64,000 bases of DNA from Micromonospora zingiberis (GCF_004331455.1 NZ_SJJR01000007.1:186001-250000), one strand, 5' to 3'; counted from the first letter of the stretch, positions 45,218-53,625 are shown. Made by a program: numbers and translations. The notes: generated by a model from the sequence alone, not told the origin.

Positions 45218-45530
45218 TGACCCTCCCGGATGCACGTGCCGCAGCACCACTTTCTCGCGGCGACGCCTCGGGTTCCAGGTCGTGGTGCGACGCCGCCAGC
45301 AGAATGACCGGTCCGTCCCGTTCTCCTGGCGATCCTCGATGCCGCCGTCAGCCGCCGCAGCGTCCAGATCGCTGCCGATGCGCCGGCCCACCCCACCATG
45401 CGCTACAACCGGACCGGTAAACAACCTGGACCGCCGCAGCAATCACCACGGTCGGGTGCCGTGGCCGGGCTCAGGCTGGGCGGGTGGCAGAACGCGTGCG
45501 TGGCTGGTGTCAACTGGTGGAGGGTGGTGC
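45218..45530. other. Gap without a recognisable gene
   Basis: About 310 bases between the SDR start and the end of the DHFR-like gene. Frames exist on both strands but only as extensions of neighbours; no family signals. The SDR promoter must lie here. Confidence 0.45.
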
Positions 45531-46073
45531 CTACTTGCGCACATGGAAGCGGAGCATCGTGACGGCGCCCGACTGGGTGTTGCTGAAAGGTTCCAGGTCG
45601 ATCCTGCCGAGGCTTGAGGGCGAGAAGCGGACACCGTCGCCGAGCAGCACCGGTAGGACATACACCAGGATCTCGTCGACGAGCCCGCGCTGCAGGCACT
45701 GGGCGGCCACGTCAGCACCGAGGATCTCCAGGTTCTTGCCACCCGCGGCGCTGCGTGCCGTGGCAACGGCTTCCTCGATGTCACAGGTGAGGAACGTGAC
45801 GGTAGGGTCCGGCTCGTCAGGAGGCTCATGGGTGAGGACGAACTGTCCTCCCCCGTCGTAGGCGGTGTCCTCGTCGGCCATACGCTTGGCGACCTCGTAC
45901 GTGCCCCGACCGACGAGCATGGCACCCGTGGCCGCCATAACCTCCGGAAACGTATCCGCAGTCAGGTACTCGAAGATCCAGTCCATCGCGTGGCCAGGAC
46001 CGGCGATGAACCCGTCCAGCGACATCGCCCTGTTCACGACCACTTTGCCGGTGCCGATGCTCACATCGCTCAT
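45531..46073 (-). CDS. Dihydrofolate-reductase/RibD-type reductase domain protein
   Basis: 180 residues of the small DHFR/RibD-C superfamily: VVVNRAMSLDGFIAGPGHAMDW at the start, MLVGRGTYEVAKRMADE, the nucleotide-contact LEILGADVAAQCLQRGLVDEI and VLPVLLGDGVRF. Such proteins bind NADPH; most have unknown substrates. The length is normal for the group. It stands as a single minus-strand gene. Confidence 0.88.
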   Translation of the reverse strand: MSDVSIGTGKVVVNRAMSLDGFIAGPGHAMDWIFEYLTADTFPEVMAATGAMLVGRGTYEVAKRMADEDTAYDGGGQFVLTHEPPDEPDPTVTFLTCDIEEAVATARSAAGGKNLEILGADVAAQCLQRGLVDEILVYVLPVLLGDGVRFSPSSLGRIDLEPFSNTQSGAVTMLRFHVRK

Positions 46074-46211
46074 GCGTCTTCTCCCAGGATTTCGGGGCCC
46101 GGGGCCGAATCATAGTTCGGCCGGCGGGAGGACGACGGCGAAAGTTGCACGCGTATCAAGTGGGTACGCGATTCGACCACGCGGTACTTCTTGCGGGGCA
46201 GCGGCGCACTG

Positions 46212-46805
46212 TCAAACTGGCCACGGCCTTCCTGCCCCGGCTTCGGTCGTGCCCGAACCTGGGCCCGCCGATTCTGGCTTGAGAACGTCGAGGGTCGCAT
46301 CCAGCCGGTTGTCGAAGGGTCCACTCAACTCCAGGACAGGAGTGTCCTTCCACGCGTCGAGCGGGTCGTCGTACACCAGTTCCAGGAGCGCGTCATTCAT
46401 TCGCGACCGAAGGCCGGGTAACTCCGCGGCGGGCAGGATCCGCTCGCTCTCCGGCGTGATCACCGCGATGATCAGTAGATCGAGAGTCGCGAACGCGAGC
46501 CGCAACGTGGAGGCATCGGCCTGCTCCGACGGATCCGCTCCGCCTGCGGCCAAGTATGCGAGATAGTCGAGCGGTGTGCGGTCGAAGACGGCACTGGATG
46601 TTGACGGCGACCGCATGCTCCGAACCGAGCAGGCCAACATCGCCCGGTAATCCTCCGACGACGGCGGGAAACTGAACTCGTACCCCTGCTCTTCCAGAAG
46701 GTAGTACGGCTCGTCGACCATGACGTGTCCTGGCAGATGCGCACACAGCGCTTCGGCCAGCGTGGTTTTTCCGATCCCATGCGTCCCGGAGATCGCGACC
46801 CTCAT
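46212..46805 (-). CDS. P-loop NTPase (AAA_28-like / nucleoside-kinase-like)
   Basis: 197 residues from ATG 46805. The Walker A motif GTHGIGKTTLAEAL is at residues 7-20, followed by MVDEPYYLLEEQGYEF and VFDRTPLDYLAYLAA, a pattern of small ATP-dependent kinase or adenylate-binding NTPases (AAA_28 group). The C-terminal tail is Pro/Gly-rich and probably disordered. The longer frame to 46928 has no ribosome site. Substrate cannot be predicted. Confidence 0.82.
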   Translation of the reverse strand: MRVAISGTHGIGKTTLAEALCAHLPGHVMVDEPYYLLEEQGYEFSFPPSSEDYRAMLACSVRSMRSPSTSSAVFDRTPLDYLAYLAAGGADPSEQADASTLRLAFATLDLLIIAVITPESERILPAAELPGLRSRMNDALLELVYDDPLDAWKDTPVLELSGPFDNRLDATLDVLKPESAGPGSGTTEAGAGRPWPV

Positions 46806-46979
46806 CCGCGCTCCCACCCTTCGACGATTCCCGGCGATCATAGGCTCGCACCAGAACGGCTGAACCGTCGTACCAGCGCAACGCCGCCGATGGCGCGTCA
46901 CGCCGAGTCCGACCGTCCGCGATGACATCCGGGCCTGGCTGGTCGAACAGCTCGGCCAGCCAGTCGGGTGGGGTGCCTG

Positions 46980-47879
46980 CTACCGGTTGGCCGCGAGGAA
47001 GTTCTCCAGGATCTCGACGAACCGGGCCGGCTGCTCCTCGGCGGGGTAGTGGCCGCAGTCGTCGAGGACGACCCCGGTGACGTCGTCGGCCGCCAGCCGC
47101 ATCGTCTGGGCGGCATTCGGGCCGCTCCACAGCGCGCCGCCGACGGCGAGCACCGGAATTGTCAGCCGGGTTTTGCTGCGTTGCTGGTTCTGCGCGATCG
47201 TCTCGTCCAGCGCCCGGTAGTAGGCGAAGCTTGCCCGCAGCGCGCGAGGGTCCGCGGCGATCGCGTCGACGTAGACGTCGACGGCGTACTCGGGGATTGT
47301 GGTCGGGGTGGCGGCCTTGGTGGCGAACTGCCAGCCGAAGAAGAGCCGCTCCCGTCCCCGGACCAGTTCCTCGTTGAGGTCGGTGAGCCGGTTGAAGCCG
47401 AATTGCCAGAGCTTTTGACTGGCCGCGGCTGGGCCGAAGAACGGCGGGGACGGGCTGAGGCCGGGGATCACGGCTTCGAGGACGGCGAGCCGGCCCACCT
47501 GCTCGGGGTGATCGGCGGCGAGGGCGTATCCGGTCCACGTACCGATGTCGTGGCCGACCACATCGAACCGGTCGTGCCCGAGCGCGGCCATCAACGCGAC
47601 CAGGTCGGCGGCGAGCGTGCCGGCGTCGTACCCGTCGTCGGGCTTGTCGGAGAGCCCGGCCCCGCGCGAGTCGACGGCGACGACGGTGTGCTCGCGGGCG
47701 AGCGCGGGCATCACCTGCCGCCAGGCGTACCAGGTCTGGGGCCACCCGCCGACCAGTAGCAGCGCCGGCCCGTTCCCGCCGGTGACCGCGTGCAGCCGTA
47801 GCTCGTTCACCTTCACGAGCCGGCTGGTGAAGACGTCGAGGAACCCGTCAGGCAGTTGTAGCGAACTCAGGTCGGTCAT
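46980..47879 (-). CDS. Alpha/beta hydrolase, epoxide-hydrolase-like
   Basis: 299 residues. It has GGWPQTWYAWRQVMPALA (oxyanion loop), DSRGAGLSDKP, the nucleophile elbow VVGHDIGTWTGYALA with Asp as nucleophile, as in epoxide hydrolases and dehalogenases, and a late catalytic His in DDCGHYPAEEQPARF. It is divergent from the TetR gene at 47937, and the shared 57-base gap holds a palindromic operator, so the regulator probably controls it. ATG 47879 is chosen over the in-frame start at 47897. Confidence 0.9.
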   Translation of the reverse strand: MTDLSSLQLPDGFLDVFTSRLVKVNELRLHAVTGGNGPALLLVGGWPQTWYAWRQVMPALAREHTVVAVDSRGAGLSDKPDDGYDAGTLAADLVALMAALGHDRFDVVGHDIGTWTGYALAADHPEQVGRLAVLEAVIPGLSPSPPFFGPAAASQKLWQFGFNRLTDLNEELVRGRERLFFGWQFATKAATPTTIPEYAVDVYVDAIAADPRALRASFAYYRALDETIAQNQQRSKTRLTIPVLAVGGALWSGPNAAQTMRLAADDVTGVVLDDCGHYPAEEQPARFVEILENFLAANR

Positions 47880-47890
47880 GCCGGCGACGA

Positions 47891-47924
47891 TACACATCTT
47901 TGAACGATCGGTACAAGATATGTA
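47891..47924. promoter_or_regulatory. Palindromic TetR operator
   Basis: Imperfect 34-base palindrome centred on CGATCG: TACACATCTTTGAA and GTACAAGATATGTA match when one arm is reversed at most positions. It fills the gap between the divergent hydrolase and TetR genes. Confidence 0.72.
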
Positions 47925-47936
47925 TACTGACGAACC

Positions 47937-48527
47937 ATGGCGGGCCGTAAGCAGTTCGACGTGGACGAGGCGCTACGACGCGCGATGCTCGTCTTCTGGC
48001 GCTGGGGCTATTCGGAGGCATCGATCGATCGCCTGACCGAGGGCACGGGCCTGGGCCGGGGCTCGCTCTACGGCACCTTCGGCGACAAGAGCGCCCTCTT
48101 CCGGAAAAGCCTCCTCCGGTACGCGGAGACCTACCACCCGCTGTACGAGCGGGCACTGTCCGGCCCCCACCCGAGCCCGGAGGCCGTGATGGCCGCCTAC
48201 CTGCGGGTCGCCCTGAACCGGATCGCCGACCCGGCGGTCCCGGACGGCTGCCTGCTCACGATGTCGGCCGCGCAACTCCAGGCCCTCGACGCGGAGGGCC
48301 AGGCGATGGTCCGCGCCATGATCGACAGTTTGCGGGCGATGCTGGAGCAGGCGTTGCGCGCGGCGGGTGCCGGTGAACAGGACGCGGCGGAGCTGGCGTT
48401 GTGCACGCTGGCGACGAACAAATCCCTGGCGGTGCTGAGTCGCTCCGGCTTCTCCGGCGAAGACCTGGCAACCGTCGCCGCGGCCACTGCCCGCGTCGCC
48501 CGGAGGCCACCTCCGCTGCTCCGGTGA
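47937..48527 (+). CDS. TetR-family transcriptional regulator
   Basis: 196 residues. The N-terminal helix-turn-helix reads DEALRRAMLVFWRWGYSEAS, then IDRLTEGTGLGRGSLYGTFG, with the usual KSALFRKSLLRYAE. The C-terminal ligand domain is of the TetR_C type seen in regulators of reductase or hydrolase genes. It is divergent from the alpha/beta hydrolase and very likely represses it and itself through the palindrome at 47891-47924. Confidence 0.93.
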   Translation: MAGRKQFDVDEALRRAMLVFWRWGYSEASIDRLTEGTGLGRGSLYGTFGDKSALFRKSLLRYAETYHPLYERALSGPHPSPEAVMAAYLRVALNRIADPAVPDGCLLTMSAAQLQALDAEGQAMVRAMIDSLRAMLEQALRAAGAGEQDAAELALCTLATNKSLAVLSRSGFSGEDLATVAAATARVARRPPPLLR

Positions 48528-48546
48528 CCCAGCTTGCGGCGTCGGA

Positions 48547-48572
48547 GGCTAGGAAGTGTCTTGTGGATCATG
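48547..48572 (+). repeat. IS-end-like sequence
   Basis: GGCTAGGAAGTGTCTTGTGG resembles the outer ends of the small element at 50301-50387 (GGCTAG..TGT.TTGTGGATCA and, reversed, GAGCTAGGAAGTGTCTT). Probably a solitary terminal repeat left by an IS. Confidence 0.4.
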
Positions 48573-48591
48573 CGAAGGTGGTCGGTGAAAC

Positions 48592-48609
48592 GATCACCGG
48601 ACGGTGATC
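48592..48609 (+). terminator. Small hairpin after the TetR gene
   Basis: GATCACCG and CGGTGATC form a perfect 8-bp stem around GA, between the TetR gene and the convergent hydrolase gene. Could end either transcript. Confidence 0.45.
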
Positions 48610-48675
48610 AGCGGCATCCTGTTCCGGGAATACCCAGAGCCGCTGACCGGGCCGGTAAGGGCACCGCGGGCCCGG

Positions 48676-49563
48676 TCAGCCCGATCCCGGTGATGGGTGA
48701 TCGTTGGTGAAGAAGTCGGCCAGGGCATGGGCGACGCGGTCCGGGTGTCCGTCGTTGTCGGCGGCCAGGTGCCCCAAGCGGCGCAGTTCCACCCGGCGGG
48801 CGTGCGGGATGGCAGCATGCAGGGCGTCCAGCGCGTCCTTGAAATAGCCGGCGCTCTTGCTGCCACCGAGCAGTTGAACCTCGGCCTGTACGGCGATGGA
48901 CGCCGAGATCAGTCCGGCGGCGTCCACCACAAGCCTGGCATCCTTGCCCATGGTGGGAATGAGATCGTTCAAGGTGACGTCGCCGTCGGCCCGCTGGGCC
49001 TGGGCTCGCAACGCCACGCTCATGAGCGGGACAATGACGGCGCGGGGCAGGGCTTCGATCAGCCGCGAGTCCTTGGTGCCCTTGGCAATGGTCACCAACG
49101 CAGCCGCCAGCCGCGCCTGGGCCATCTCCTGCTCGTAGCGGGGCAGCCACGCCACCGGAGAGAAGGCGAGGCCGTGGACCGGCAGCGGCGGCTCATACAC
49201 CGCGATTCTGTACCCCTTCGGGCAGGTCAGCGCCCAGTGCAGGATCGGGATGGCACCGGCACTGAGCCCGAAGACGTTGCGCGCCCCGGTCCGTTCCATC
49301 AGCGCCTGCACGTCCTCGGCGGCGCGTTGCAGGGTGAAGTCGGGCCCGTACGGGCCGCTCATCCCGCGGCCCCGCCGATCGGGAAGGTAGACGGTGAAAT
49401 TGCCGCTGAGTGCCGCGCCCAATCGCATGAAGTTGTGGCAGGTCATCAGCGAACCGTGCATCAGCACCACCGCCGGTCCGGTCCCGAACCGGCGGTAGCC
49501 GATGACGGTGCCGTCCCTGGAGGTCACCGAGCCCGTCTCATAGGAGACTGCGGTAGCGTCCAT
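48676..49563 (-). CDS. Alpha/beta hydrolase
   Basis: 295 residues. It has VVLMHGSLMTCHNFM (oxyanion loop), LPDRRGRGMSGP, the nucleophile elbow NVFGLSAGAIPIL with Ser, and a late His in LRRLGHLAADNDGHP. The family covers esterases, peroxidases and lyases; the substrate cannot be inferred. It is the last gene of a three-gene run with the Clp-N protein and the small helix-turn-helix protein, seven bases after the former. Confidence 0.88.
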   Translation of the reverse strand: MDATAVSYETGSVTSRDGTVIGYRRFGTGPAVVLMHGSLMTCHNFMRLGAALSGNFTVYLPDRRGRGMSGPYGPDFTLQRAAEDVQALMERTGARNVFGLSAGAIPILHWALTCPKGYRIAVYEPPLPVHGLAFSPVAWLPRYEQEMAQARLAAALVTIAKGTKDSRLIEALPRAVIVPLMSVALRAQAQRADGDVTLNDLIPTMGKDARLVVDAAGLISASIAVQAEVQLLGGSKSAGYFKDALDALHAAIPHARRVELRRLGHLAADNDGHPDRVAHALADFFTNDHPSPGSG

Positions 49564-49569
49564 CGACTC

Positions 49570-50028
49570 TCACCCCTGACCCAGGCGGGTGCGCACCGCG
49601 GCACGATCAACGCTCAGCGCGTCCAGCAGCACGGCCGCCGGGTCCGGGCGGGTACTGGCCAGCAGGCCGAGCAGGACGTGGTGAACGCCGATCCGGTCCC
49701 GACCGGCTTGTTTGCGCAGCCCCGTGAAGACCGCCTTGGCTAACGGAGTCAGCGGGAGACGATCATCGTCCCGGCCCGGAAAGACCGGCCCGGCAAAGGC
49801 CGCCTGGACACCCACCGACGCCAGGGCGTCTCGATCCAGCCGCTCCAGCGCCTCGCGCGCCTCATTCAGGCTTACCCCCAACGCCTGACCGGTGATCGAA
49901 CCGGGATCGATCAGCAGCGCCAAGAGCACATGCTCGGTGCTGACCTTGCGGTCGCCCCTGCGCACAGCCTCGGCATTGGCGTTCAGGTACACGTGGCCCA
50001 TGCCGGCCTGCGGGTTGAACCGCACCAT
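49570..50028 (-). CDS. Stand-alone Clp N-terminal-domain protein
   Basis: 152 residues consisting of two Clp-N repeats: YLNANAEAVRRGDRKVSTEHVLLALL and LTPLAKAVFTGLRKQAGRDR followed by IGVHHVLLGLLA. The AAA+ ATPase modules of ClpA/ClpC are absent, so it may be an adaptor or ligand-binding protein. It follows the small helix-turn-helix gene by seven bases and precedes the hydrolase, suggesting one operon. The pairing of a stand-alone Clp-N domain with this type of HTH protein is common in actinobacteria. Confidence 0.85.
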   Translation of the reverse strand: MVRFNPQAGMGHVYLNANAEAVRRGDRKVSTEHVLLALLIDPGSITGQALGVSLNEAREALERLDRDALASVGVQAAFAGPVFPGRDDDRLPLTPLAKAVFTGLRKQAGRDRIGVHHVLLGLLASTRPDPAAVLLDALSVDRAAVRTRLGQG

Positions 50029-50035
50029 TGTCGCC

Positions 50036-50239
50036 TCACTTCCCGTACTTGACGTGGACGGACTGGCGGGTGACCCCCAAGGCGTCCCCGATCTGCTGCC
50101 AGGACCAGCCCGCCCGGCGGGCCGCGGCGACCTGGTTGGCCTCCACCCGCTCGGCCAGCCGACGCAGCGCCAGCACCGCCCACAACCCCGTCGCCGGGTC
50201 GTCGGACGCCAACGCGGATTCCAAACGATCCACACTCAT
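50036..50239 (-). CDS. Small helix-turn-helix DNA-binding protein
   Basis: 67 residues: MSVDRLESALASDDPATGLW, then LRRLAERVEANQVAAARRAG and WSWQQIGDALGVTRQSVHVKYGK, a compact HTH of the type paired with Clp-N proteins. The ATG lies 16 bases from a palindrome (TGACAAC-6-GTTGTCA) and no clear ribosome site is present, so it may be leaderless. It probably represses its own operon. Confidence 0.85.
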   Translation of the reverse strand: MSVDRLESALASDDPATGLWAVLALRRLAERVEANQVAAARRAGWSWQQIGDALGVTRQSVHVKYGK

Positions 50240-50254
50240 GTCGTCAGCTTGAAC

Positions 50255-50274
50255 TGACAACCGATGAGTTGTCA
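50255..50274. promoter_or_regulatory. Palindromic operator of the HTH/Clp-N operon
   Basis: TGACAAC and GTTGTCA form perfect 7-base arms around CGATGA, immediately upstream of the HTH gene, in the place expected for autoregulation. Confidence 0.7.
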
Positions 50275-50300
50275 AATCAGACTGACGGCCGATTTGCGCT

Positions 50301-50387
50301 GGCTAGTGTTTGTGGATCAGGTGTTGCCGGTGAGATCGCGGACCAGATCTTGATGGTGGTGTCGATGGTGAAGACACTTCCTAGCTC
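50301..50387. repeat. Tiny IS-like element with inverted ends
   Basis: 87 bases bounded by GGCTAGTGTTTGTGGATC on the left and AAGACACTTCCTAGCTC (reverse GAGCTAGGAAGTGTCTT) on the right. The right end supplies the TAG stop of the adjoining minus-strand gene. It resembles the solitary end at 48547. Confidence 0.45.
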
Positions 50388-50767
50388 GGTCCCGGTATGC
50401 CAACGGGGTGCTGGGGGAAGGGCCACTCCTCGAACAAGCTGCAGCGCCCGTCCTCGGTGAAACGCATGATCCACAGGTCGCGGTACTCCTGGTCGACCGG
50501 ATCGCCGTACCGGACCTCCACCCGCACCACCGCTGTGTCGCCTTCGACCGCGACGATCTCACTGGCCATCTGGAACACCTCGCTCGGGCCGTCCCGCTCC
50601 TCTTCCCACACCCGGGCTATGGCTGGCAGACCGATGACCGGATTGCGGTAAGGCCCCTGCAGATAGCTTGCCTCTGCGGTGAAGATCGTCGCTAACATCT
50701 CCGTGCCCGGCGTCCGCCACGCATGCTCGTAGGCCGCGAGCCAGCCGGTCACCTGCTTCCTATCCAT
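50381..50767 (-). CDS. NTF2/SnoaL-like domain protein
   Basis: 128 residues: WLAAYEHAWRTPGTEMLATIF, GPYRNPVIGLPAIARVWEEE and VRYGDPVDQEYRDLWIMRF form the cone-shaped NTF2/SnoaL fold used for small-molecule binding or isomerase-like activity. ATG 50767. The last residues before the stop (GIPGPS) come from the edge of an IS-like repeat, so the C-terminus may have been altered by insertion. Confidence 0.8.
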   Translation of the reverse strand: MDRKQVTGWLAAYEHAWRTPGTEMLATIFTAEASYLQGPYRNPVIGLPAIARVWEEERDGPSEVFQMASEIVAVEGDTAVVRVEVRYGDPVDQEYRDLWIMRFTEDGRCSLFEEWPFPQHPVGIPGPS

Positions 50768-50883
50768 GATTCCCAGCCTGCCATTCGACCGGGAGCGCGA
50801 CCCCGGCGTCCGGTCATGCCGCCGATCGGGCGTTGGTGCCGGAGCGGCCTGGTCGTTCGGCGGGACGTTGGTATCTTGCCGCG

Positions 50884-52062
50884 ATGCGACCCGATGACCT
50901 TCGGCAGTCCGCGACCGAGTACGCACGTGGTGAGGTGGCCCGCGGGCTCCTCACGTGCGCGATGATCGTGTCCGGCACGGCGGAGTACCTGCACGGTGAG
51001 GGCGACCCCGCCGACCGGTACGCGCTGGCCTGGGAGATCGTGCCGCGCGAGCTCACCGCGCACCTCGATGCCCAGGCGGAGTGGCCTGCGCGGACCGACA
51101 GCGACCGACTCACGGACGCGTTCCGCGCGCTCGACATCACGGGGATCGTGGCCCGGGAAGATTTCGCCTGCTGCCAGTCATGCGGGAGCAGCGAGATCGG
51201 CGACGAGGTCACCAAAGGGGCACCAGCTCGCGGATACGTCTTCTATCACGGACAGGACGCCGAACGGGCCGCTCAGGGCGGGACCCTGTGGCTGGCGTAC
51301 GGCTCGTTCGACGAGCAGATCGACGCCGCGCAGGTCGGCGAGGAGGTCGTGGCCGCGCTACGCGGCGAGGGCCTGGAGGTGGACTGGACCGGCGACGCCG
51401 CCCAGCGTATTCACGTCCGACTGCACTGGGCTAAACGCCGGTACGGCCGGATGGCCGCCTTCCCGGTGGGCGCTGAGCCCGGCCGTACCGTGCACGTGCA
51501 GTTCGTTCCTGGCCGGCAGATGATTATTCCGCCGATGTCAGTGTCCGCGCTCGCCGCGCTCGAGCTGCCCTGGCTGCCCGACGATACGAGCGTGCGGGTC
51601 GACGATGGCGAACGGACCGTGACGATCTGGCGGGAGAGGCATCGCCTGATCAGCGACGACGGCCGGCAGGTGGGTCGCTTCGAGGGATTGCGGCTTCTCG
51701 GCGGGCAAGACGAGGGTGAGGTGCCTGGTGAGGCGGGGCTGATCGAGGTCACCTACCAGTGCATGCCGAGCGGCCCGCAGCAGGTCGCCGGACGGCCGAT
51801 GTGCCTGCCCGAGATACTCGCCGTCGTGCGGCGGCTGCCTACCCGGACGGACTCGTGGCTGGCCGCCGTGCACGATGCCGGCATCGTGCAGATGCGTTTA
51901 GAGAACGGGAAGTTGTGGCTGGAGTCGCCGTTCGTGGCCGAGTCCGCCTCGGTCGGCAAGTACGCCAGCCTCGACGAGACCGAGCGAACCCTCACGATCC
52001 TGGCCACCGAGAACCGCAACGCCATCCGCGAACTGGACGGGGTGACCACCCAGCCCTGGTGA
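50884..52062 (+). CDS. DUF6891-domain hypothetical protein
   Basis: 392 residues from ATG 50884. The N-terminal domain holds DFACCQSCGSSEIGDE and ARGYVFYHGQDAERAA followed by LWLAYGSF, the pattern of the DUF6891 family (cysteines may bind metal). A second domain from about 210 onwards contains EVTYQCMPSGPQQVAG and ATENRNAIRELDG, similar to immunity-like or SUKH-neighbour proteins but not assigned. Soluble. Divergent from the NTF2-like gene. Confidence 0.75.
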   Translation: MRPDDLRQSATEYARGEVARGLLTCAMIVSGTAEYLHGEGDPADRYALAWEIVPRELTAHLDAQAEWPARTDSDRLTDAFRALDITGIVAREDFACCQSCGSSEIGDEVTKGAPARGYVFYHGQDAERAAQGGTLWLAYGSFDEQIDAAQVGEEVVAALRGEGLEVDWTGDAAQRIHVRLHWAKRRYGRMAAFPVGAEPGRTVHVQFVPGRQMIIPPMSVSALAALELPWLPDDTSVRVDDGERTVTIWRERHRLISDDGRQVGRFEGLRLLGGQDEGEVPGEAGLIEVTYQCMPSGPQQVAGRPMCLPEILAVVRRLPTRTDSWLAAVHDAGIVQMRLENGKLWLESPFVAESASVGKYASLDETERTLTILATENRNAIRELDGVTTQPW

Positions 52063-52075
52063 TGACCGGTGCCAC

Positions 52076-52366
52076 TAGGTTCTGTCTCGCGGATCTTGGT
52101 ACGGAACGGCTCCCATGAGGGCCGTTTCGTACCAAGATCCGCGGCCAGGATCGGTGGTGTCGACTAGGAGGCCGACCAGCGATGTTGGACCGCGCGGACG
52201 AGTAACGCAGTCAGGTCGAACGCGGCTGCAATCTCACGGGCACTGGCGCGATCAGGCGGCCAGGTACGACATGCCCGGTACCCACTTCCACGCCTTGCTC
52301 GACTCGTCGAACTTCAATCGGCCTGCCCGCCCTCCCCGACCAACAAGATCCGCGAGACAGAACCTA
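52076..52366. mobile_element. 291-bp MITE-like element with 23-bp perfect terminal inverted repeats
   Basis: The left end (52076-52098, starting TAGGTTCTGTCTCGCGG) is the exact reverse complement of the right end (52344-52366). The outer TA may be the target-site duplication, as in IS630-like elements. No complete transposase lies inside, so movement would need a transposase in trans. It sits between the DUF6891 gene and the GntR gene. Confidence 0.75.
52088..52143. terminator. 23-bp hairpin inside the MITE-like element
   Basis: Bases 52088-52110 pair with 52121-52143 with a single G-U position, around the loop TCCCATGAGG. It reuses the inner part of the left terminal repeat and can form a very stable RNA end for the DUF6891 transcript. 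Confidence 0.65.
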
Positions 52367-52409
52367 ACCGCCTCAGGCACAGGCGCGGCAGCAGTGAGTA
52401 ACCGATGGT

Positions 52410-52775
52410 TTACGGTGTTGAAGCACGGTCCAGTGCCGCCTCGATGATCCGGATCGCCTCGGTGGGATCGATGCCGACGCTGGTGATGACCGCCGCGTAG
52501 TCGCGGGCGGCGCGGCGGGCCCGCTCGAGGGCCTGCTCGCCGGCGGCCGAGACGAACGAGCCGGCCCGCCCACGGGTTTCGATCAGCCCGGCCTCCTCCA
52601 GTTCCCGGTACGCACGACCGACGGTGTTCACGGCCAGGCCGAGGTCGGCCGCGAGTCGGCGGATCGTCGGCAGTCTCGTGCCGACGGCGAGTGAGCGGTC
52701 CTGGATCTGCCTCGCGAGCTGGGCCCGGAGTTGCTCGTACGGTGGCGTCGGCGAGGCCGCGTCGATGACGATCAT
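52410..52775 (-). CDS. GntR-family regulator, YtrA/YhcF subfamily
   Basis: 121 residues. The N-terminal PPYEQLRAQLARQIQDRSLA and VGTRLPTIRRLAADLGLAVN followed by TVGRAYRELEEAGLIETRG form the winged helix, and the short C-terminal helix lacks a large ligand domain, as in YtrA/YhcF. The ATG overlaps the stop of the upstream membrane-protein gene in ATGA. Such regulators usually control adjacent ABC or membrane genes. Confidence 0.92.
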   Translation of the reverse strand: MIVIDAASPTPPYEQLRAQLARQIQDRSLAVGTRLPTIRRLAADLGLAVNTVGRAYRELEEAGLIETRGRAGSFVSAAGEQALERARRAARDYAAVITSVGIDPTEAIRIIEAALDRASTP

Positions 52776-53548
52776 CGGGTGGCCAGGGCTCGCCGTGCGG
52801 CTGACCCGGCAGCGGTGGCCCGGGTCTGGATCAGGCTGAGCGCGAGGACGCCCGCCACCACGAGCACTAGCGAGACCGCGTTCCACCAGCCGAGCGATTC
52901 CCCGTACAGGAAGATGGCCGGCAGCGACCACACCAGGCTGGGTGTGACGAGGGCGCGGGCGTCCTCGACCCGCATGATGACATCGGCGGTGAGCGACGCC
53001 TCGTCCTCCGCCACGGCCGGGCTCGCCAGCACCTGGCGCAGCTGCATGATGGTGCCGACGCCGGTGCCGGCGAGGCCGATCAGCACGACGACCGCCCCGT
53101 ACCGCAAGCCGGAGTCCGAAACCGGCAGCACGCTCACCGCCAGCAGCACCGCGCTGATGAAGGCGGCGACCGTGAAGGCGGCGTACGGCCGGCCCAGCAC
53201 CGCTGGCCAGCCGAGCTTGACCGGGTGGGCGACCCGTCGGGACAGTTGCACGCCGGCCTGCTGGTCGACGCGCCGCACCCGCCAGCCGAGCAGCCACTGC
53301 GCCGCCAGCAACCCGACCACCAACGCCGTCAGCGCCAGCAGTGGCAGCCAGGAGGACGGGGCGTAGGTGAGTCGCAACGCGTGCGTGAGTGCCGCGCCGA
53401 GCAGGAACGCGGCCAACAGGAGGCTGTCGGCAAGCCTCGCACGCCGCCGCACCGCCAGCCGCGCCGCGAGCAGTGGGGTCGGCTCGACATCGGCCAGGCC
53501 GTGCCGGTCCAGCCACCGCCTGGCCTCCGTGTGATCTGCCTGTCGCAT
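52772..53548 (-). CDS. Hypothetical membrane protein co-transcribed with GntR
   Basis: 258 residues from ATG 53548 (GAGGTGGA upstream). Six hydrophobic segments, including LLLAAFLLGAALTHAL, LLALTALVVGLLAAQWLLGW and LVLVVAGVLALSLI, with basic loops (RRVDQQAG). The N-terminal 45 residues are soluble and basic. It is coupled to the GntR gene by ATGA and divergent from a broken SDR. No family recognised; the regulator pairing suggests a stress-related membrane role. Confidence 0.75.
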   Translation of the reverse strand: MRQADHTEARRWLDRHGLADVEPTPLLAARLAVRRRARLADSLLLAAFLLGAALTHALRLTYAPSSWLPLLALTALVVGLLAAQWLLGWRVRRVDQQAGVQLSRRVAHPVKLGWPAVLGRPYAAFTVAAFISAVLLAVSVLPVSDSGLRYGAVVVLIGLAGTGVGTIMQLRQVLASPAVAEDEASLTADVIMRVEDARALVTPSLVWSLPAIFLYGESLGWWNAVSLVLVVAGVLALSLIQTRATAAGSAARRALATR

Positions 53549-53625
53549 GCCATCCACCTCTGTATGTCGCAAAGTCTGTATCAACAAGATGAGTCATAGC
53601 ATGAGACAAAGTCAACCCTGGGTCG

